A stretch of 64,000 nt of DNA, from contig NZ_JASSYX010000001.1 of the NCBI RefSeq assembly GCF_030244015.1, positions 1,302,001-1,366,000 on the forward strand, in the 5' to 3' direction. The translations under genes and the position numbers were made by a program. Source of the stretch: Pedobacter ginsengisoli (lineage in GTDB: Bacteria; Bacteroidota; Bacteroidia; Sphingobacteriales; Sphingobacteriaceae). The notes beneath the pieces are model-generated. The model was not told the DNA's origin and searched no databases. It saw nothing but the letters and a program-made list of their open reading frames with translations. Of this stretch, positions 53,741 through 63,226 are shown in pieces (position 1 is the first letter of the stretch; each line of letters opens with the position of its first letter).

Positions 53741-54892
53741 ATGACAAAAGAAGAGTACACTCTGTTGTATGAAAAATATACCGCCGGCCATTGCACTGAA
53801 CAGGAGAAAGAACTTTTTGAAGCATATACTGATGAATTCGCCCTGGCTGATGAGCCATGGGATACTACGACATTGGGTGATGAAAAGTCAATTATAGGCC
53901 GGATATATAATCGTTTGCAGGGAGAAATTCAGGGTAAACCCAGGACGGACCGGTTTTTATGGTATAAGTTTTCTGCAGCTGCGGCAGTACTGCTTATCCT
54001 GGGTTCAGGATTATTCTATTATTATATGAATTCTGCAGGTATGCCGGTTTTAAAGGATCAGATTGCAAAAACCAATGTGATAAAACCCGGAAGCCATAAA
54101 GCGATACTGACCTTGCAGGATGGCTCTACCATTGTCCTTGATGATTCCAGAAATGGGATAGTGGCCAGCCAGGGAAAAACTGTGATTCTAAAAAGTGAAG
54201 ATGGCCGGATTGTCTATAATTCTATGGCAGCCCAGCCGGTTACAGAAGCAGAAGAAGTTTACAATACGATCTCGACCCCAAGGGGTGGTGAGACGCAGCT
54301 GCTGTTGCCTGATGGAACTAAAGTATGGATGAACGCCGAATCTACTATTAAATTTCCTGCGGTTTTCTGCAGCAAATCCCGTAAGATAGAGCTATCCGGA
54401 GAAGCCTATCTGGAAGTTGCCGAAAATAAAAATTCTCCCTTTAAGGTACTGGTAAAAGGCACTGAGGTCGAGGTGTTGGGCACCCATTTTAACATCAATG
54501 CTTATGGAGAAGGCCGAGATGTAAATACCACCTTACTGCAGGGTTCTGTGAGGTTAAGGAACAGCAGCCGGGCAGCGATGTTAAAGCCGGGCCAATCCGG
54601 AGTATCATCTGCAAACGGCCAACTGACTGTGAAATACGTGAACGTGGAAGATGCTATTGCCTGGAAAAACGGATATTTTGTATATCAGGACGAGGACATT
54701 TACAGCATCATGGAAAAGGCCGCGAGATGGTATGACGTAGAAATAGAATACAGGGGCAACATGAAAAACAAAGGATTTTATGGCAGGGGGCAGCGCTATG
54801 AAAACATATCAGAATTATTGAAAAATCTGCAATTAACCGGAGAAGTTCATTTTAAAGTTGAGGGAAGGAGGGTTATTGTTATGTCTAAATAG
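53741..54892 (+). CDS. FecR-family anti-sigma factor
   Basis: 383 residues. The cytoplasmic N-terminus binds the ECF sigma factor; one membrane helix lies at about 78-97 (AAAAVLLILGSGLFYYYM); the periplasmic FecR domain runs about 180-285 (NTISTPRGGETQLLLPDGTK, GEAYLEVAENKNSPFKV, GTHFNINAY), and DUF4974 closes the protein (about 310-383). It passes the signal from the SusC STN domain to the sigma factor encoded divergently. 125 bp separate it from susC, a gap that holds a candidate antisense RNA. Confidence 0.95.
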   Translation: MTKEEYTLLYEKYTAGHCTEQEKELFEAYTDEFALADEPWDTTTLGDEKSIIGRIYNRLQGEIQGKPRTDRFLWYKFSAAAAVLLILGSGLFYYYMNSAGMPVLKDQIAKTNVIKPGSHKAILTLQDGSTIVLDDSRNGIVASQGKTVILKSEDGRIVYNSMAAQPVTEAEEVYNTISTPRGGETQLLLPDGTKVWMNAESTIKFPAVFCSKSRKIELSGEAYLEVAENKNSPFKVLVKGTEVEVLGTHFNINAYGEGRDVNTTLLQGSVRLRNSSRAAMLKPGQSGVSSANGQLTVKYVNVEDAIAWKNGYFVYQDEDIYSIMEKAARWYDVEIEYRGNMKNKGFYGRGQRYENISELLKNLQLTGEVHFKVEGRRVIVMSK

Positions 54893-54925
54893 TTACTAAT
54901 TTTTTAAACATAATAGTTGCTCTCA

Positions 54926-55010
54926 ATAAAAAGCCCGGGTGTTCGCAGCACCCAGGGCTAATATCAGCAACTTAAATCAATTCGCTTAAACCAATTATAA
55001 ATCAAGCTGA
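54926..55010 (-). ncRNA. Candidate antisense small RNA over the susC leader
   Basis: On the minus strand a strong intrinsic terminator is present: AGCCC-T-GGGTG, loop CTGCGAA, CACCC-GGGCT, then TTTTTATT (54959 to 54925). No minus-strand gene precedes it; the only gene upstream in that direction is susC, read the other way. A perfect TAnnTTTG box (TACATTTG, 55022-55015) overlaps the susC start, predicting an RNA of about 85 nt complementary to the susC 5' leader. No TTTG is seen at -33, and ATGTA of the box is also the Met-Tyr start of SusC, so the box could be chance. Cis-antisense RNAs of this layout are known for B. fragilis susC operons. Confidence 0.5.
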
Positions 55011-55017
55011 CAACCAA

Positions 55018-58000
55018 ATGTATAAATTTTATAATGTAATTCCCTGCGGGATAAGACCCCGTATGCCATTTAAATTCCTGTTAGTAATGAAGCTAATTTG
55101 CATTTTATTGATCACTTCCTTCATGCATGCCTATTCCGCCACATATGCGCAGAAAATAAGTATAGACAAGGAACGCGCTTCTCTGAAGGAAATCTTTGAT
55201 GACATCAGCAGACAGACTGATTATAGTTTCATAATGAGTTCTTCTATGCTAAAACAGGCTTTGCCGGTAAGTATCAAGGTCAAAAATGTCCCATTAAAAG
55301 AAGTACTGGACCAATGCTTTTCAGCTCAGCCGCTTACCTATGTGATCAACAACAAAACCATTGTCGTACTGGCACCACAGACCGGTGCCAAACCGGGTAC
55401 AGTGATACCAACGATGAGGCAAGACGTAAAGGGAACTGTCCGTGATTCAGTAGGCGTTCTGCCGGGGGTATCTGTGACAATCAAAGGAACCAAAACCGGG
55501 ACTACGACAGATCAGAACGGTAAATATATCCTCGACGTTGCGGATGACAACGCGGTGCTGGTGTTTTCTATGGTGGGATTTCAAACCCAGGAGGTACCTA
55601 TCAACGGAAAACCCACAGTCAATGTAACTATGAAGTCATCAGACAACGGCTTGGACGAGGTGGTCGTTGTGGCCTTTGGTAAACAGAAGAAAACTGATAT
55701 GGTCGGTTCTGTAACCTCGATTAAACCATCTGAACTGAAAGTGCCGTCAAGCAACCTGACGACTGCACTGGCCGGGCGGGCAGCTGGTGTTATTGCCTAT
55801 CAGCGCAGTGGAGAGCCGGGGCAGGACAATGCTGAGTTCTTCATTCGCGGGGTGACATCATTTGGTTATAAAAGAGATCCGCTGATTCTTATTGATAATA
55901 TTGAGGTGACAACGACCGACCTAGCGCGTTTGCAGGCAGACGATATTGCAAGTTTTTCCATTATGAAAGATGCAACTGCCACCTCATTATACGGCAGCCG
56001 GGCAGCTAATGGCGTAATTTTGATCGTCACCAAAGAAGGCAGGGTTCAAAAGGCATCAATTGATTTTCGAGTTGAGAACTCACTATCTGCACCAACAAGA
56101 GATGTAGAGCTGGCCGATCCAATTACCTATATGAAGCTGAACAATGAGGCCGTGCTGACACGTGATCCACTGGGAATCTTGCCTTATACTGATCAAAAAA
56201 TAGATTATACCAAGGCGGGAGTAAACCAGTATATGTACCCTGCTACCGACTGGAAAAAAACATTGTTTAACGATTATACCATGAATCAGCGGGCAAATCT
56301 CAATGTAACTGGTGGTGGTGGAGTTGCACGTTATTTTATCGCCGGGTCCGTAAACCAGGATAACGGCATCCTTAAAGTTGATCAGAGGAACGATTTCAAT
56401 AGCAATATAGACTTGAAAAGCTATACGCTGAGGTCTAATGTTAATGTAAACCTGACCAAGAGCACTGAGGTTATTGTGAGGATGAGCGGAAGCTTTGACG
56501 ATTATTCAGGTCCGGTAAGCGACGGGGCAGACATCTACAAAAAAGTGATGCGTACCAATCCAGTACTATTTCCGGCCTATTATCCTGTAGATGCAGACCA
56601 TTCTTATGTGAAGCATATCATGTTTGGTAATTATGATAACGGAAGCGGAGCTTATTTGTTAAACCCTTATTCCGAGCTGGTAAAAGGATATAAAAATTAT
56701 TCGAGATCCAACATGTCTGCGCAGTTTGAGGCTAAACAAGACCTCGGTATGCTGACATCAGGATTGAACTTCAGCGCATTGCTGAATATCACACGAAATA
56801 ATTTTTTTGATGTAAGAAGAACCTACAGGCCATTTTGGTATCAAGCCGGTGCTTATGATAAGCAAGCAAATACCTATAAAATTGACCTGCTGAATGAGGA
56901 AACAGGTACTGAGTATCTTGATTATGTACCAGGGGACAGGACTGTCAATTCGAAATTCTATATGCAGTCATCGTTGAATTACAGCCGGATTTTCAATGAA
57001 AAACACTCCCTGAGCGGGCTGTTTGTATTTATGCTTCGTAATGAGCTTACTGGTGTCGTCAGTGACTTACAATCTTCGCTGCCTTTTAGGAATGTAGGAC
57101 TCGCCGGCCGCGCTACTTATGGTTATGATAACCGCTATTATGCTGAGGTAAATTTCGGATACAACGGATCAGAAAGATTCTATGAGACCAACCGGTGGGG
57201 CTTGTTTCCTTCAGCCGGCGTAGCCTGGAACATTTCCAATGAGAAATGGTGGGAACCACTGAAAAACGTCGTCACCAAGCTTAAATTGAGAGGAACTTAC
57301 GGATTATCAGGAAATGATGCGATCGGGTCGGCTACTGATCGTTTCTTGTATTTATCTAATGTAAATATGAATGATGCGGGAAGAGGTGCGGTCTTCGGAC
57401 GTGAAAATGGTTATTCAAGAAATGGGATTTCACTTTCCCGGTATGCCAACAATGACATCACCTGGGAAACTGCAAAGAAGACAAATGTTGCTTTAGAGCT
57501 GGATCTCTTCAGAGACTATAGCTTACAGGTAGATTTCTTCAAAGAACATAGAAGCGGCATATTAATGACCCGTACCGCTACTCCGGCTACCATGGGACTT
57601 TCCGCTCAGCCAAAGGCAAATATAGGAGAAGCAGAAGGTAAGGGTGTTGACATCTCTTTAAATTATACCCATTCGTTTTCAAGTGGTTTTTGGCTGCAGT
57701 CTATGGCCAATTTCACCTATGCAGCGAGCAAATACCTTAAATTTGAGGAGCCATTTTATGACGAAGCTCCTTGGAAACGGCATGTTGGATTATCAATCGG
57801 ACAACAATACGGTTACATAGCTGAAAGACTGTTTATAGATGATGAGGAGGCACTGAGGTCACCAAGGCAATTTGGAGAGTACGGTGGCGGAGACATTAAA
57901 TATTATGATGTAAACGGAGATGGTGAGATCACCACTTTGGACCAGGTGCCGATTGGGTATCCTACTACGCCGGAGATCACTTATGGTTTTGGTTTCTCTC

Positions 58001-58491
58001 TCGGGTACAAGAATTTTGATTTTTCAACTTTTTTTCAGGGACTTGGACGTGAATCTTTCTGGATTGACGCGATGGCTACTGCTCCGTTCATAAATTATTA
58101 CTATTCTCCGGATGAAGTTTTGCCCGGCTTGCCACAGAATCAGTTGCTCAAAGCTTATGCGGACAATCACTGGTCTGAGGAACACCAGGATGCCTATGCT
58201 TTATGGCCACGTCTCAGCATCACGAATGTAGGCACAGAGAACAATGCCCAAAGAAGTACCTGGTTTATGCGAAGCGGAGCATTCCTCAGGGTTAAACAGC
58301 TGGAGATAGGTTATACTCTGCCTCAAAAACTCTCACAAAGATTTGCAATGAAAAAATTCCGTGCATACGTAAATGGTACCAATCTATTGTCATTTAGCAG
58401 TTTTAAACTTTGGGATATCGAAATGGCTGGAAATGGACTCGGCTATCCGGTACAGCGTGTGTTTAATATCGGTTTACTGGCATCATTCTAA
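55018..58491 (+). CDS. SusC/RagA family TonB-dependent outer-membrane transporter with STN domain
   Basis: 1157 residues. The long N-terminus (MYKFYNVIPCGIRPRMPFKF) is typical of SusC proteins with an STN domain, so the first ATG is kept. Signal to about 45; STN signalling domain about 47-105 (ISIDKERASLKEIFDDISRQ); carboxypeptidase-like domain about 138-210; plug about 222-345 (VVVAFGKQKKTDMVGSVTSI, ASFSIMKDATATSLYGSRAA); then the 22-strand barrel, ending in Phe. It imports a glycan fragment with TonB and signals through FecR to the ECF sigma factor. Confidence 0.96.
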   Translation: MYKFYNVIPCGIRPRMPFKFLLVMKLICILLITSFMHAYSATYAQKISIDKERASLKEIFDDISRQTDYSFIMSSSMLKQALPVSIKVKNVPLKEVLDQCFSAQPLTYVINNKTIVVLAPQTGAKPGTVIPTMRQDVKGTVRDSVGVLPGVSVTIKGTKTGTTTDQNGKYILDVADDNAVLVFSMVGFQTQEVPINGKPTVNVTMKSSDNGLDEVVVVAFGKQKKTDMVGSVTSIKPSELKVPSSNLTTALAGRAAGVIAYQRSGEPGQDNAEFFIRGVTSFGYKRDPLILIDNIEVTTTDLARLQADDIASFSIMKDATATSLYGSRAANGVILIVTKEGRVQKASIDFRVENSLSAPTRDVELADPITYMKLNNEAVLTRDPLGILPYTDQKIDYTKAGVNQYMYPATDWKKTLFNDYTMNQRANLNVTGGGGVARYFIAGSVNQDNGILKVDQRNDFNSNIDLKSYTLRSNVNVNLTKSTEVIVRMSGSFDDYSGPVSDGADIYKKVMRTNPVLFPAYYPVDADHSYVKHIMFGNYDNGSGAYLLNPYSELVKGYKNYSRSNMSAQFEAKQDLGMLTSGLNFSALLNITRNNFFDVRRTYRPFWYQAGAYDKQANTYKIDLLNEETGTEYLDYVPGDRTVNSKFYMQSSLNYSRIFNEKHSLSGLFVFMLRNELTGVVSDLQSSLPFRNVGLAGRATYGYDNRYYAEVNFGYNGSERFYETNRWGLFPSAGVAWNISNEKWWEPLKNVVTKLKLRGTYGLSGNDAIGSATDRFLYLSNVNMNDAGRGAVFGRENGYSRNGISLSRYANNDITWETAKKTNVALELDLFRDYSLQVDFFKEHRSGILMTRTATPATMGLSAQPKANIGEAEGKGVDISLNYTHSFSSGFWLQSMANFTYAASKYLKFEEPFYDEAPWKRHVGLSIGQQYGYIAERLFIDDEEALRSPRQFGEYGGGDIKYYDVNGDGEITTLDQVPIGYPTTPEITYGFGFSLGYKNFDFSTFFQGLGRESFWIDAMATAPFINYYYSPDEVLPGLPQNQLLKAYADNHWSEEHQDAYALWPRLSITNVGTENNAQRSTWFMRSGAFLRVKQLEIGYTLPQKLSQRFAMKKFRAYVNGTNLLSFSSFKLWDIEMAGNGLGYPVQRVFNIGLLASF

Positions 58492-58503
58492 AAAGTAATC
58501 ATC

Positions 58504-60402
58504 ATGAAGAAATCAATAAAAATAATTCTGATCCTGACGGTCCTGTGCGTACTCGGCGCTTGTAAGAAGTTTCTGGACATTACGCCGGACAACATAGCTA
58601 CTATAGAATATGCTTTTCGTCTGCGGAGCACCGCCGAAAGGTATTTATTTAGCTGTTACAACTATATGCCTGCCCTTGGTTCTTTCGAAAATAATGTGGC
58701 GAATGCGGGCGGCGATGAGTTCTGGCTTCCCGCTACCAGTGGTTCAAACGCCTGGAAGATAGCTCGTGGAAATCAAAATAAGTCTGGTTCATACATGAAC
58801 TACTGGCAAGGGGTAAATGGTGGCAAGGACCTTTATCAAGGTATACGCGAATGCAATATCTTTTTGGATAATATTAACCAGGTACCGGACATGCCTGACT
58901 TTGAAAAGGCCAGATGGGCGGCGGAGGCTAAATTTTTGAAGGCATATTATCATTACTATATGTTCCGGATGTATGGGCCTATTGCCACCATCAAGGTAAA
59001 TGTACCTGTAGATGCCAGCGTAGAAGAAGTATACCCGGTACGAGCTCCGGTGGATTCCTGCGTAAACTATATTGTACAGCTTCTGGACGAGGCCTTACCA
59101 AATCTGCCAGATAAGATAGATAATGAAGTTACCGAACTGGGCCGGGTTACAAAAGCAGTTGCGATGTCCATTAAGGCAGAGGTACTGGTCACTGCAGCGA
59201 GCCCGCTTTTTAATGGTAACCCTGACTATACCGGGTTTAAAGATCCTGAGGGAAATGTATTGTTTAATACAACGCATGACCCTCAGAAATGGGTTCGCGC
59301 AAGAGATGCTGCTAAAGCTGCAGTTGAATTTTGTGAATCTCTCGGTCATAAACTTTACACCTTTAATCCCGCATTCTTCCAATATAAGATATCTGATACG
59401 ATAAAAACCCAGATGAATATCCGTAATGCGCTGTGCGAAAAGTGGAATCCTGAAATCATCTGGGGAAATACCAATAGTCTTGTAGGTAGTTTACAGAATC
59501 AGGCTACTCCCCGCGGACTCGACCCTGCTAAAAGATCTAATGGTACAACTTCGGGCAATATAGCACCTCCATTGAAAATTGCAGAAATGTTCTACAGTAA
59601 GAATGGTGTGCCGATAAAGGAAGACAAAGACTATGATTATTCCGGACGTTTTAAGCTTAAGAGTGTTTCTTCACAGGACAGCCGTTATTTACAGGAAGGC
59701 TATGTTACTGCTTCGTTAAACTTCGATCGCGAGCCACGCTTTTATGCAGATCTTGGTTTTGACGGTGGAATCTGGTATGGTCAAGGTTTGTTTGATGATA
59801 CCAAGAACCTCTTTTTTGTATCCAGTAAAAAAGGACAGCCAGCAAGTGCTCAAAATGAGTCGAGTTATTCTGTAACTGGTTACTGGCCAAAGAAACTGGT
59901 AAATTTCAACAATGTAATAGGTGAGACTACATATACAGTACAGACTTATCCATGGCCGATGATGCGGCTGGCAAATCTGTATCTTTTGTATGCTGAAGCA
60001 GAAAATGAAGTCGGCGGACCAAATTCTGAGGTATACAAATATATTAACCTAGTCAGGGAAAGGGCAGGGCTATATTCTGTTGAAGATTCCTGGTCCAATT
60101 ATTCAAAAAATCCGGGAAAATACACCACCAAAGATGGCATGCGTGATATCCTTCATACAGAAAGGTTAATTGAGCTTGCATTTGAAGGTCAGCGTTTCTG
60201 GGACCTGCGCAGATGGAAGGAGGCAATCACTGAATTGAACAAACCGATTACAGGCTGGGATTTGATTCAGGAAGATGCAATGTCTTATTACCGTGAAAGA
60301 GTGATTTACAACCAAACATTTACGAGCCGGGACTATTTGTGGCCTTTGCCGGAGAGTGAGTTGTTGAGTAACAAGCGGATGAACCAAAATCCCGGATGGT
60401 AA
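58504..60402 (+). CDS. SusD/RagB family nutrient-binding outer-membrane lipoprotein
   Basis: 632 residues with a lipoprotein signal ending LGACKKFLDITP (Cys20). TPR-type helices and the closing block IELAFEGQRFWDLRRWKEAI and YLWPLPESELLSNKRMNQNP mark the SusD family. It caps the SusC barrel and binds the imported glycan. It starts 12 bp after susC and its stop overlaps the start region of the next lipoprotein gene, so the genes are one operon. Confidence 0.96.
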   Translation: MKKSIKIILILTVLCVLGACKKFLDITPDNIATIEYAFRLRSTAERYLFSCYNYMPALGSFENNVANAGGDEFWLPATSGSNAWKIARGNQNKSGSYMNYWQGVNGGKDLYQGIRECNIFLDNINQVPDMPDFEKARWAAEAKFLKAYYHYYMFRMYGPIATIKVNVPVDASVEEVYPVRAPVDSCVNYIVQLLDEALPNLPDKIDNEVTELGRVTKAVAMSIKAEVLVTAASPLFNGNPDYTGFKDPEGNVLFNTTHDPQKWVRARDAAKAAVEFCESLGHKLYTFNPAFFQYKISDTIKTQMNIRNALCEKWNPEIIWGNTNSLVGSLQNQATPRGLDPAKRSNGTTSGNIAPPLKIAEMFYSKNGVPIKEDKDYDYSGRFKLKSVSSQDSRYLQEGYVTASLNFDREPRFYADLGFDGGIWYGQGLFDDTKNLFFVSSKKGQPASAQNESSYSVTGYWPKKLVNFNNVIGETTYTVQTYPWPMMRLANLYLLYAEAENEVGGPNSEVYKYINLVRERAGLYSVEDSWSNYSKNPGKYTTKDGMRDILHTERLIELAFEGQRFWDLRRWKEAITELNKPITGWDLIQEDAMSYYRERVIYNQTFTSRDYLWPLPESELLSNKRMNQNPGW

Positions 60403-61634
60403 TGAACAGTTATAAAATGAATATTTCATCAAAAAAATCTTTGATCATGTTTAGATACTTATTGTCGGCCTGCCTGTTTTTATTAACAATTTCCGGGTGT
60501 AAAGATGCAGATACCGAGCCATTCAATAAAAATGACGCCGCACCGGGACCAGTTAGCAATGTAAGAGTCGAAAACCTGCCAGGCGGAGCAAACATCACCT
60601 ATGAGAGACCGGCTAATATGCTGTATGTCAAAGCAACCTATTCCATCAGGCCAGGTGTAGAGCGTGAGGTTAAGACTACTTATTATAAGAATACACTTAC
60701 TATAGACGGGTTTGCCGATACCAGAGAGTATGAAGTAAAGCTTTATGCTGTGAGCAGAGGAGAGAATGCGTCGGAACCGGTGGTGGTAAAAGTAAAACCT
60801 TTAACTCCTCCTATTCAGCAGACGTTTGAAAGCTTGTTCATCCAGGAGAATTTTGGTGGGATCAGGGTATCTTTTACCAACCCATCAGAAGCAAACCTGG
60901 TGCTCAACATCCTCGTACAGGACTCAATAGGAGATTACGTCCCGGCCGATGCTTTTTATACCAAAAGAAAAACGGGTTTTGTAAATGTGCGTGGTTTTGC
61001 ACCGGTAAAAAGAAAGTTTGCGGTTTACGTTCGCGACAGGTGGGATAACCACTCTGATACGGCCTATGCGGAGCTTACGCCGATATTTGAACAACAGCTG
61101 GATAAAACGAAGTTTAAAGAGGTAAAACTTCCAACCGATACATATGTGCAGCATTGCTGTGGTACTGGTATGATCAATCTTTGGGACAACAGCTGGAACA
61201 GCGGAAATGTCTTTCATACTAAACCGGGAACAGGTTTGCCTCAATGGTTCACCTTTGATCTTGGCGCAGATGTTAGTCTCAGCAGGTTTAAGTTTTATCA
61301 TCGTTTGGGCGGCGGGCAGCAGGCCACAGATGGTGCGTATACGGGCGGCGATCCGCAGGTATTTGAGCTCTACGGTAGTAACGATCCCAATCAGGATGGT
61401 TCCTGGGATAGCTGGACGTTAATAGGAGAGTTCCAATCTATTAAACCTTCCGGTTCACCACAGGGAATGGTAACCACTGAAGATTTTCAATATGCAGTTG
61501 TCGATGGTGAAGAATTTGATATCCCCCTGGGAACACCAAAATTCAGATACCTGCGCTGGAAAACCAACAAGGTGTGGGGCGCTCTTGACCATCACTATAT
61601 TGCGGAACTCACCTTTTTTGGGAGCAGGGACTAA
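60402..61634 (+). CDS. DUF4959/DUF5126/DUF5000 surface lipoprotein with discoidin-like domain
   Basis: About 410 residues. Possible ATG starts are 60396, 60402, 60417 and 60447; 60402 overlaps the SusD stop as TAATG and is taken. Lipoprotein signal ends LTISGC. The order is a first Fn3-like domain (GPVSNVRVENLPGGANITY), a second (QTFESLFIQENFGGIRVSF), then an F5/8 type C-like fold (about 240-410; NLWDNSWNSGNVFHTKPG, WFTFDLGADVSLSRFKFYHR). Such lipoproteins accompany SusCD and probably bind the glycan at the surface. 34 bp to the next gene. Confidence 0.88.
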   Translation: MNSYKMNISSKKSLIMFRYLLSACLFLLTISGCKDADTEPFNKNDAAPGPVSNVRVENLPGGANITYERPANMLYVKATYSIRPGVEREVKTTYYKNTLTIDGFADTREYEVKLYAVSRGENASEPVVVKVKPLTPPIQQTFESLFIQENFGGIRVSFTNPSEANLVLNILVQDSIGDYVPADAFYTKRKTGFVNVRGFAPVKRKFAVYVRDRWDNHSDTAYAELTPIFEQQLDKTKFKEVKLPTDTYVQHCCGTGMINLWDNSWNSGNVFHTKPGTGLPQWFTFDLGADVSLSRFKFYHRLGGGQQATDGAYTGGDPQVFELYGSNDPNQDGSWDSWTLIGEFQSIKPSGSPQGMVTTEDFQYAVVDGEEFDIPLGTPKFRYLRWKTNKVWGALDHHYIAELTFFGSRD

Positions 61635-61668
61635 TAATTTCATCAAATAAACACATAAACAGATTAAC

Positions 61669-62781
61669 ATGAAATTAAAAAAAATAAATGCTGACAAGCT
61701 CATCATAATCATTGTTTTTGCTGCTATGCTTGCAGCCTGCAGCAAAATGGATTCCACCTACATTGATTTTATAAAAAAGGGGTCAATTACTTATGTTGGA
61801 ACTCCGGATTCTTTGAAAGCTCATTCAGATAAAAACCGCCTTAAAATAATCTGGACATTATCAGATCCATCTACTACAAAGGCAAAATTATACTGGAACA
61901 ATAAGAATGATTCGTTAATTGTAGATATCGCACCCAAAACGGATACCGTAAGTGTATGGCTGACAGATTTGAGAGAGGGCTCATATTCGTTCGACCTGAT
62001 CATGTACGATAAGGATAACAACAGGTCGGTTACTTCCAATCTAATTGGGAGGGTTTATGGTGATAACTATATCAATACATTACTTGCCAGGCCTGTTAAA
62101 ACCGCCATACTTATCAACGGAAAGGTTGATGTGACCTGGGGAGCAGCAGATTCGACAGTTATTGCTACTGAACTTACTTACACCGATGAAAATGAAAAAT
62201 CGCATACGATCATGGTACCTGTAGACAGCGGGGTTACCCGGCTTGACAATTATACCCTGGCTGGCCATGAGACTTTTCAATATCGAACCTTATACGTGCC
62301 GGATTCTCTTTCAATTGACACCTTTTATTCTAATGTGCAAACTGTAAAAGTTACAGGTCCGGCTATTGAATACGAACGTAACGGATGGATGGCAGGAACT
62401 GAAGACTATGATATTCCATCAGGACGGGTACCTCAAAACACTTTGGATAATAAGACCAATACCATTTGGCACATGGATAAAACTCATGGTTATCCACATG
62501 TCGTTACGATAGATATGAAGGCAGAGAACTTGGTTAATGGATTTACCTACATACAGCGCACTCCATTGGATGGAGCAGCTAAGCTTGTCGAAATACAGGT
62601 TAGCTCAAATAACATAAACTGGAAATCGTTAGGTGCATACACTTTTGAAAATCTCGGAACCAAGCAATATCTTGAGCTGCTGGAACCGGCATCTTTCAGG
62701 TACTTCAGAATGATCGTTAAATCAGACTATAAAAACGGCACTGCAACCGCCATCGCGGAGTTAGGCGCCTACAAAAGATAG
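61669..62781 (+). CDS. DUF4998 lipoprotein with F5/8 type C (discoidin) domain
   Basis: 370 residues with a lipoprotein signal ending MLAACSK. N-terminal DUF4998 region about 30-235 (KAHSDKNRLKIIWTLSDPST, KAKLYWNNKNDSLIVDIAPK), then a discoidin-like domain (about 240-370; NTLDNKTNTIWHMDKTHGYP, HVVTIDMKAENLVNGFTYIQ, FRYFRMIVKSD). It is the last gene of the SusCD operon and is followed by a terminator. Its likely role is carbohydrate capture on the cell surface, probably on the same glycan as the preceding lipoprotein. Confidence 0.88.
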   Translation: MKLKKINADKLIIIIVFAAMLAACSKMDSTYIDFIKKGSITYVGTPDSLKAHSDKNRLKIIWTLSDPSTTKAKLYWNNKNDSLIVDIAPKTDTVSVWLTDLREGSYSFDLIMYDKDNNRSVTSNLIGRVYGDNYINTLLARPVKTAILINGKVDVTWGAADSTVIATELTYTDENEKSHTIMVPVDSGVTRLDNYTLAGHETFQYRTLYVPDSLSIDTFYSNVQTVKVTGPAIEYERNGWMAGTEDYDIPSGRVPQNTLDNKTNTIWHMDKTHGYPHVVTIDMKAENLVNGFTYIQRTPLDGAAKLVEIQVSSNNINWKSLGAYTFENLGTKQYLELLEPASFRYFRMIVKSDYKNGTATAIAELGAYKR

Positions 62782-62796
62782 CTCTCTTTTCCCTCG

Positions 62797-62832
62797 AACC
62801 AGCAGGCCCTGCGGTATGCAGTCCTGCTGGTT
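62797..62832 (+). terminator. Terminator of the SusCD operon
   Basis: AACCAGCAGG, 16 nt loop containing a further CTGC/GCAG pairing, CCTGCTGGTT, then ATTTTGTTTT. It starts 16 bp after the stop of the last operon gene. Confidence 0.85.
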
Positions 62833-63038
62833 ATTTTGTTTTAAACTTGAGTGGTCAGATTTTATCTCGAATTATCAGTCCATACGCTATCGAAAATCGC
62901 CTCAGGAGCAAATTCCTACGGCAATCTTAAAGTACCGCACAAAAAATAAGTAAAGATGAGCCGAAAAAAGTAGTGGACGGATTTAAGGATACCTTGGCTG
63001 GATAAATACAAAAGCGCACAAACCATATATCTGTTTAA
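62833..63038. other. Gap between the PUL terminator and the MBL remnant
   Basis: No intact gene or RNA is seen. Short coding-like snatches interrupted by stops may be the eroded N-terminal part of the MBL-fold gene. Confidence 0.3.
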
Positions 63039-63218
63039 GTGTTTATTTGCGAATGTAATTTCTTCGGCACGCAGATAGAGGGACACATGAATTACGTGGA
63101 GCTGGAAAAACTTTTATCTGAGTTTTCGTGCAAAAGAATGCTATCGACTCATTTTGGCCGGGAGATGCAGGAAAGGCTTGATGAGCTGGAAATAGGCTAT
63201 TTAGCTGATGGAGTGTAA
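63039..63218 (+). pseudogene. C-terminal remnant of an MBL-fold metallo-hydrolase
   Basis: The frame from 63039 reads VFICECNFFGTQIEGHMNYV, then ELEKLLSEFSCKRMLSTHFG and REMQERLDELEIGYLADGV-stop. This is the usual end of a beta-lactamase-fold hydrolase of the RNase Z/PhnP-like type: His and Glu on a helix, the strand KRxxLTH with the last metal ligand His, then 'ExxxxLDELE..AxDGm'. No start or N-terminal half is present; a stop precedes the frame. A nearby frame (LDKYKSAQTIYLF) may be the preceding segment, shifted. Inferred by eye. Confidence 0.5.
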
Positions 63219-63226
63219 TTTATAGT

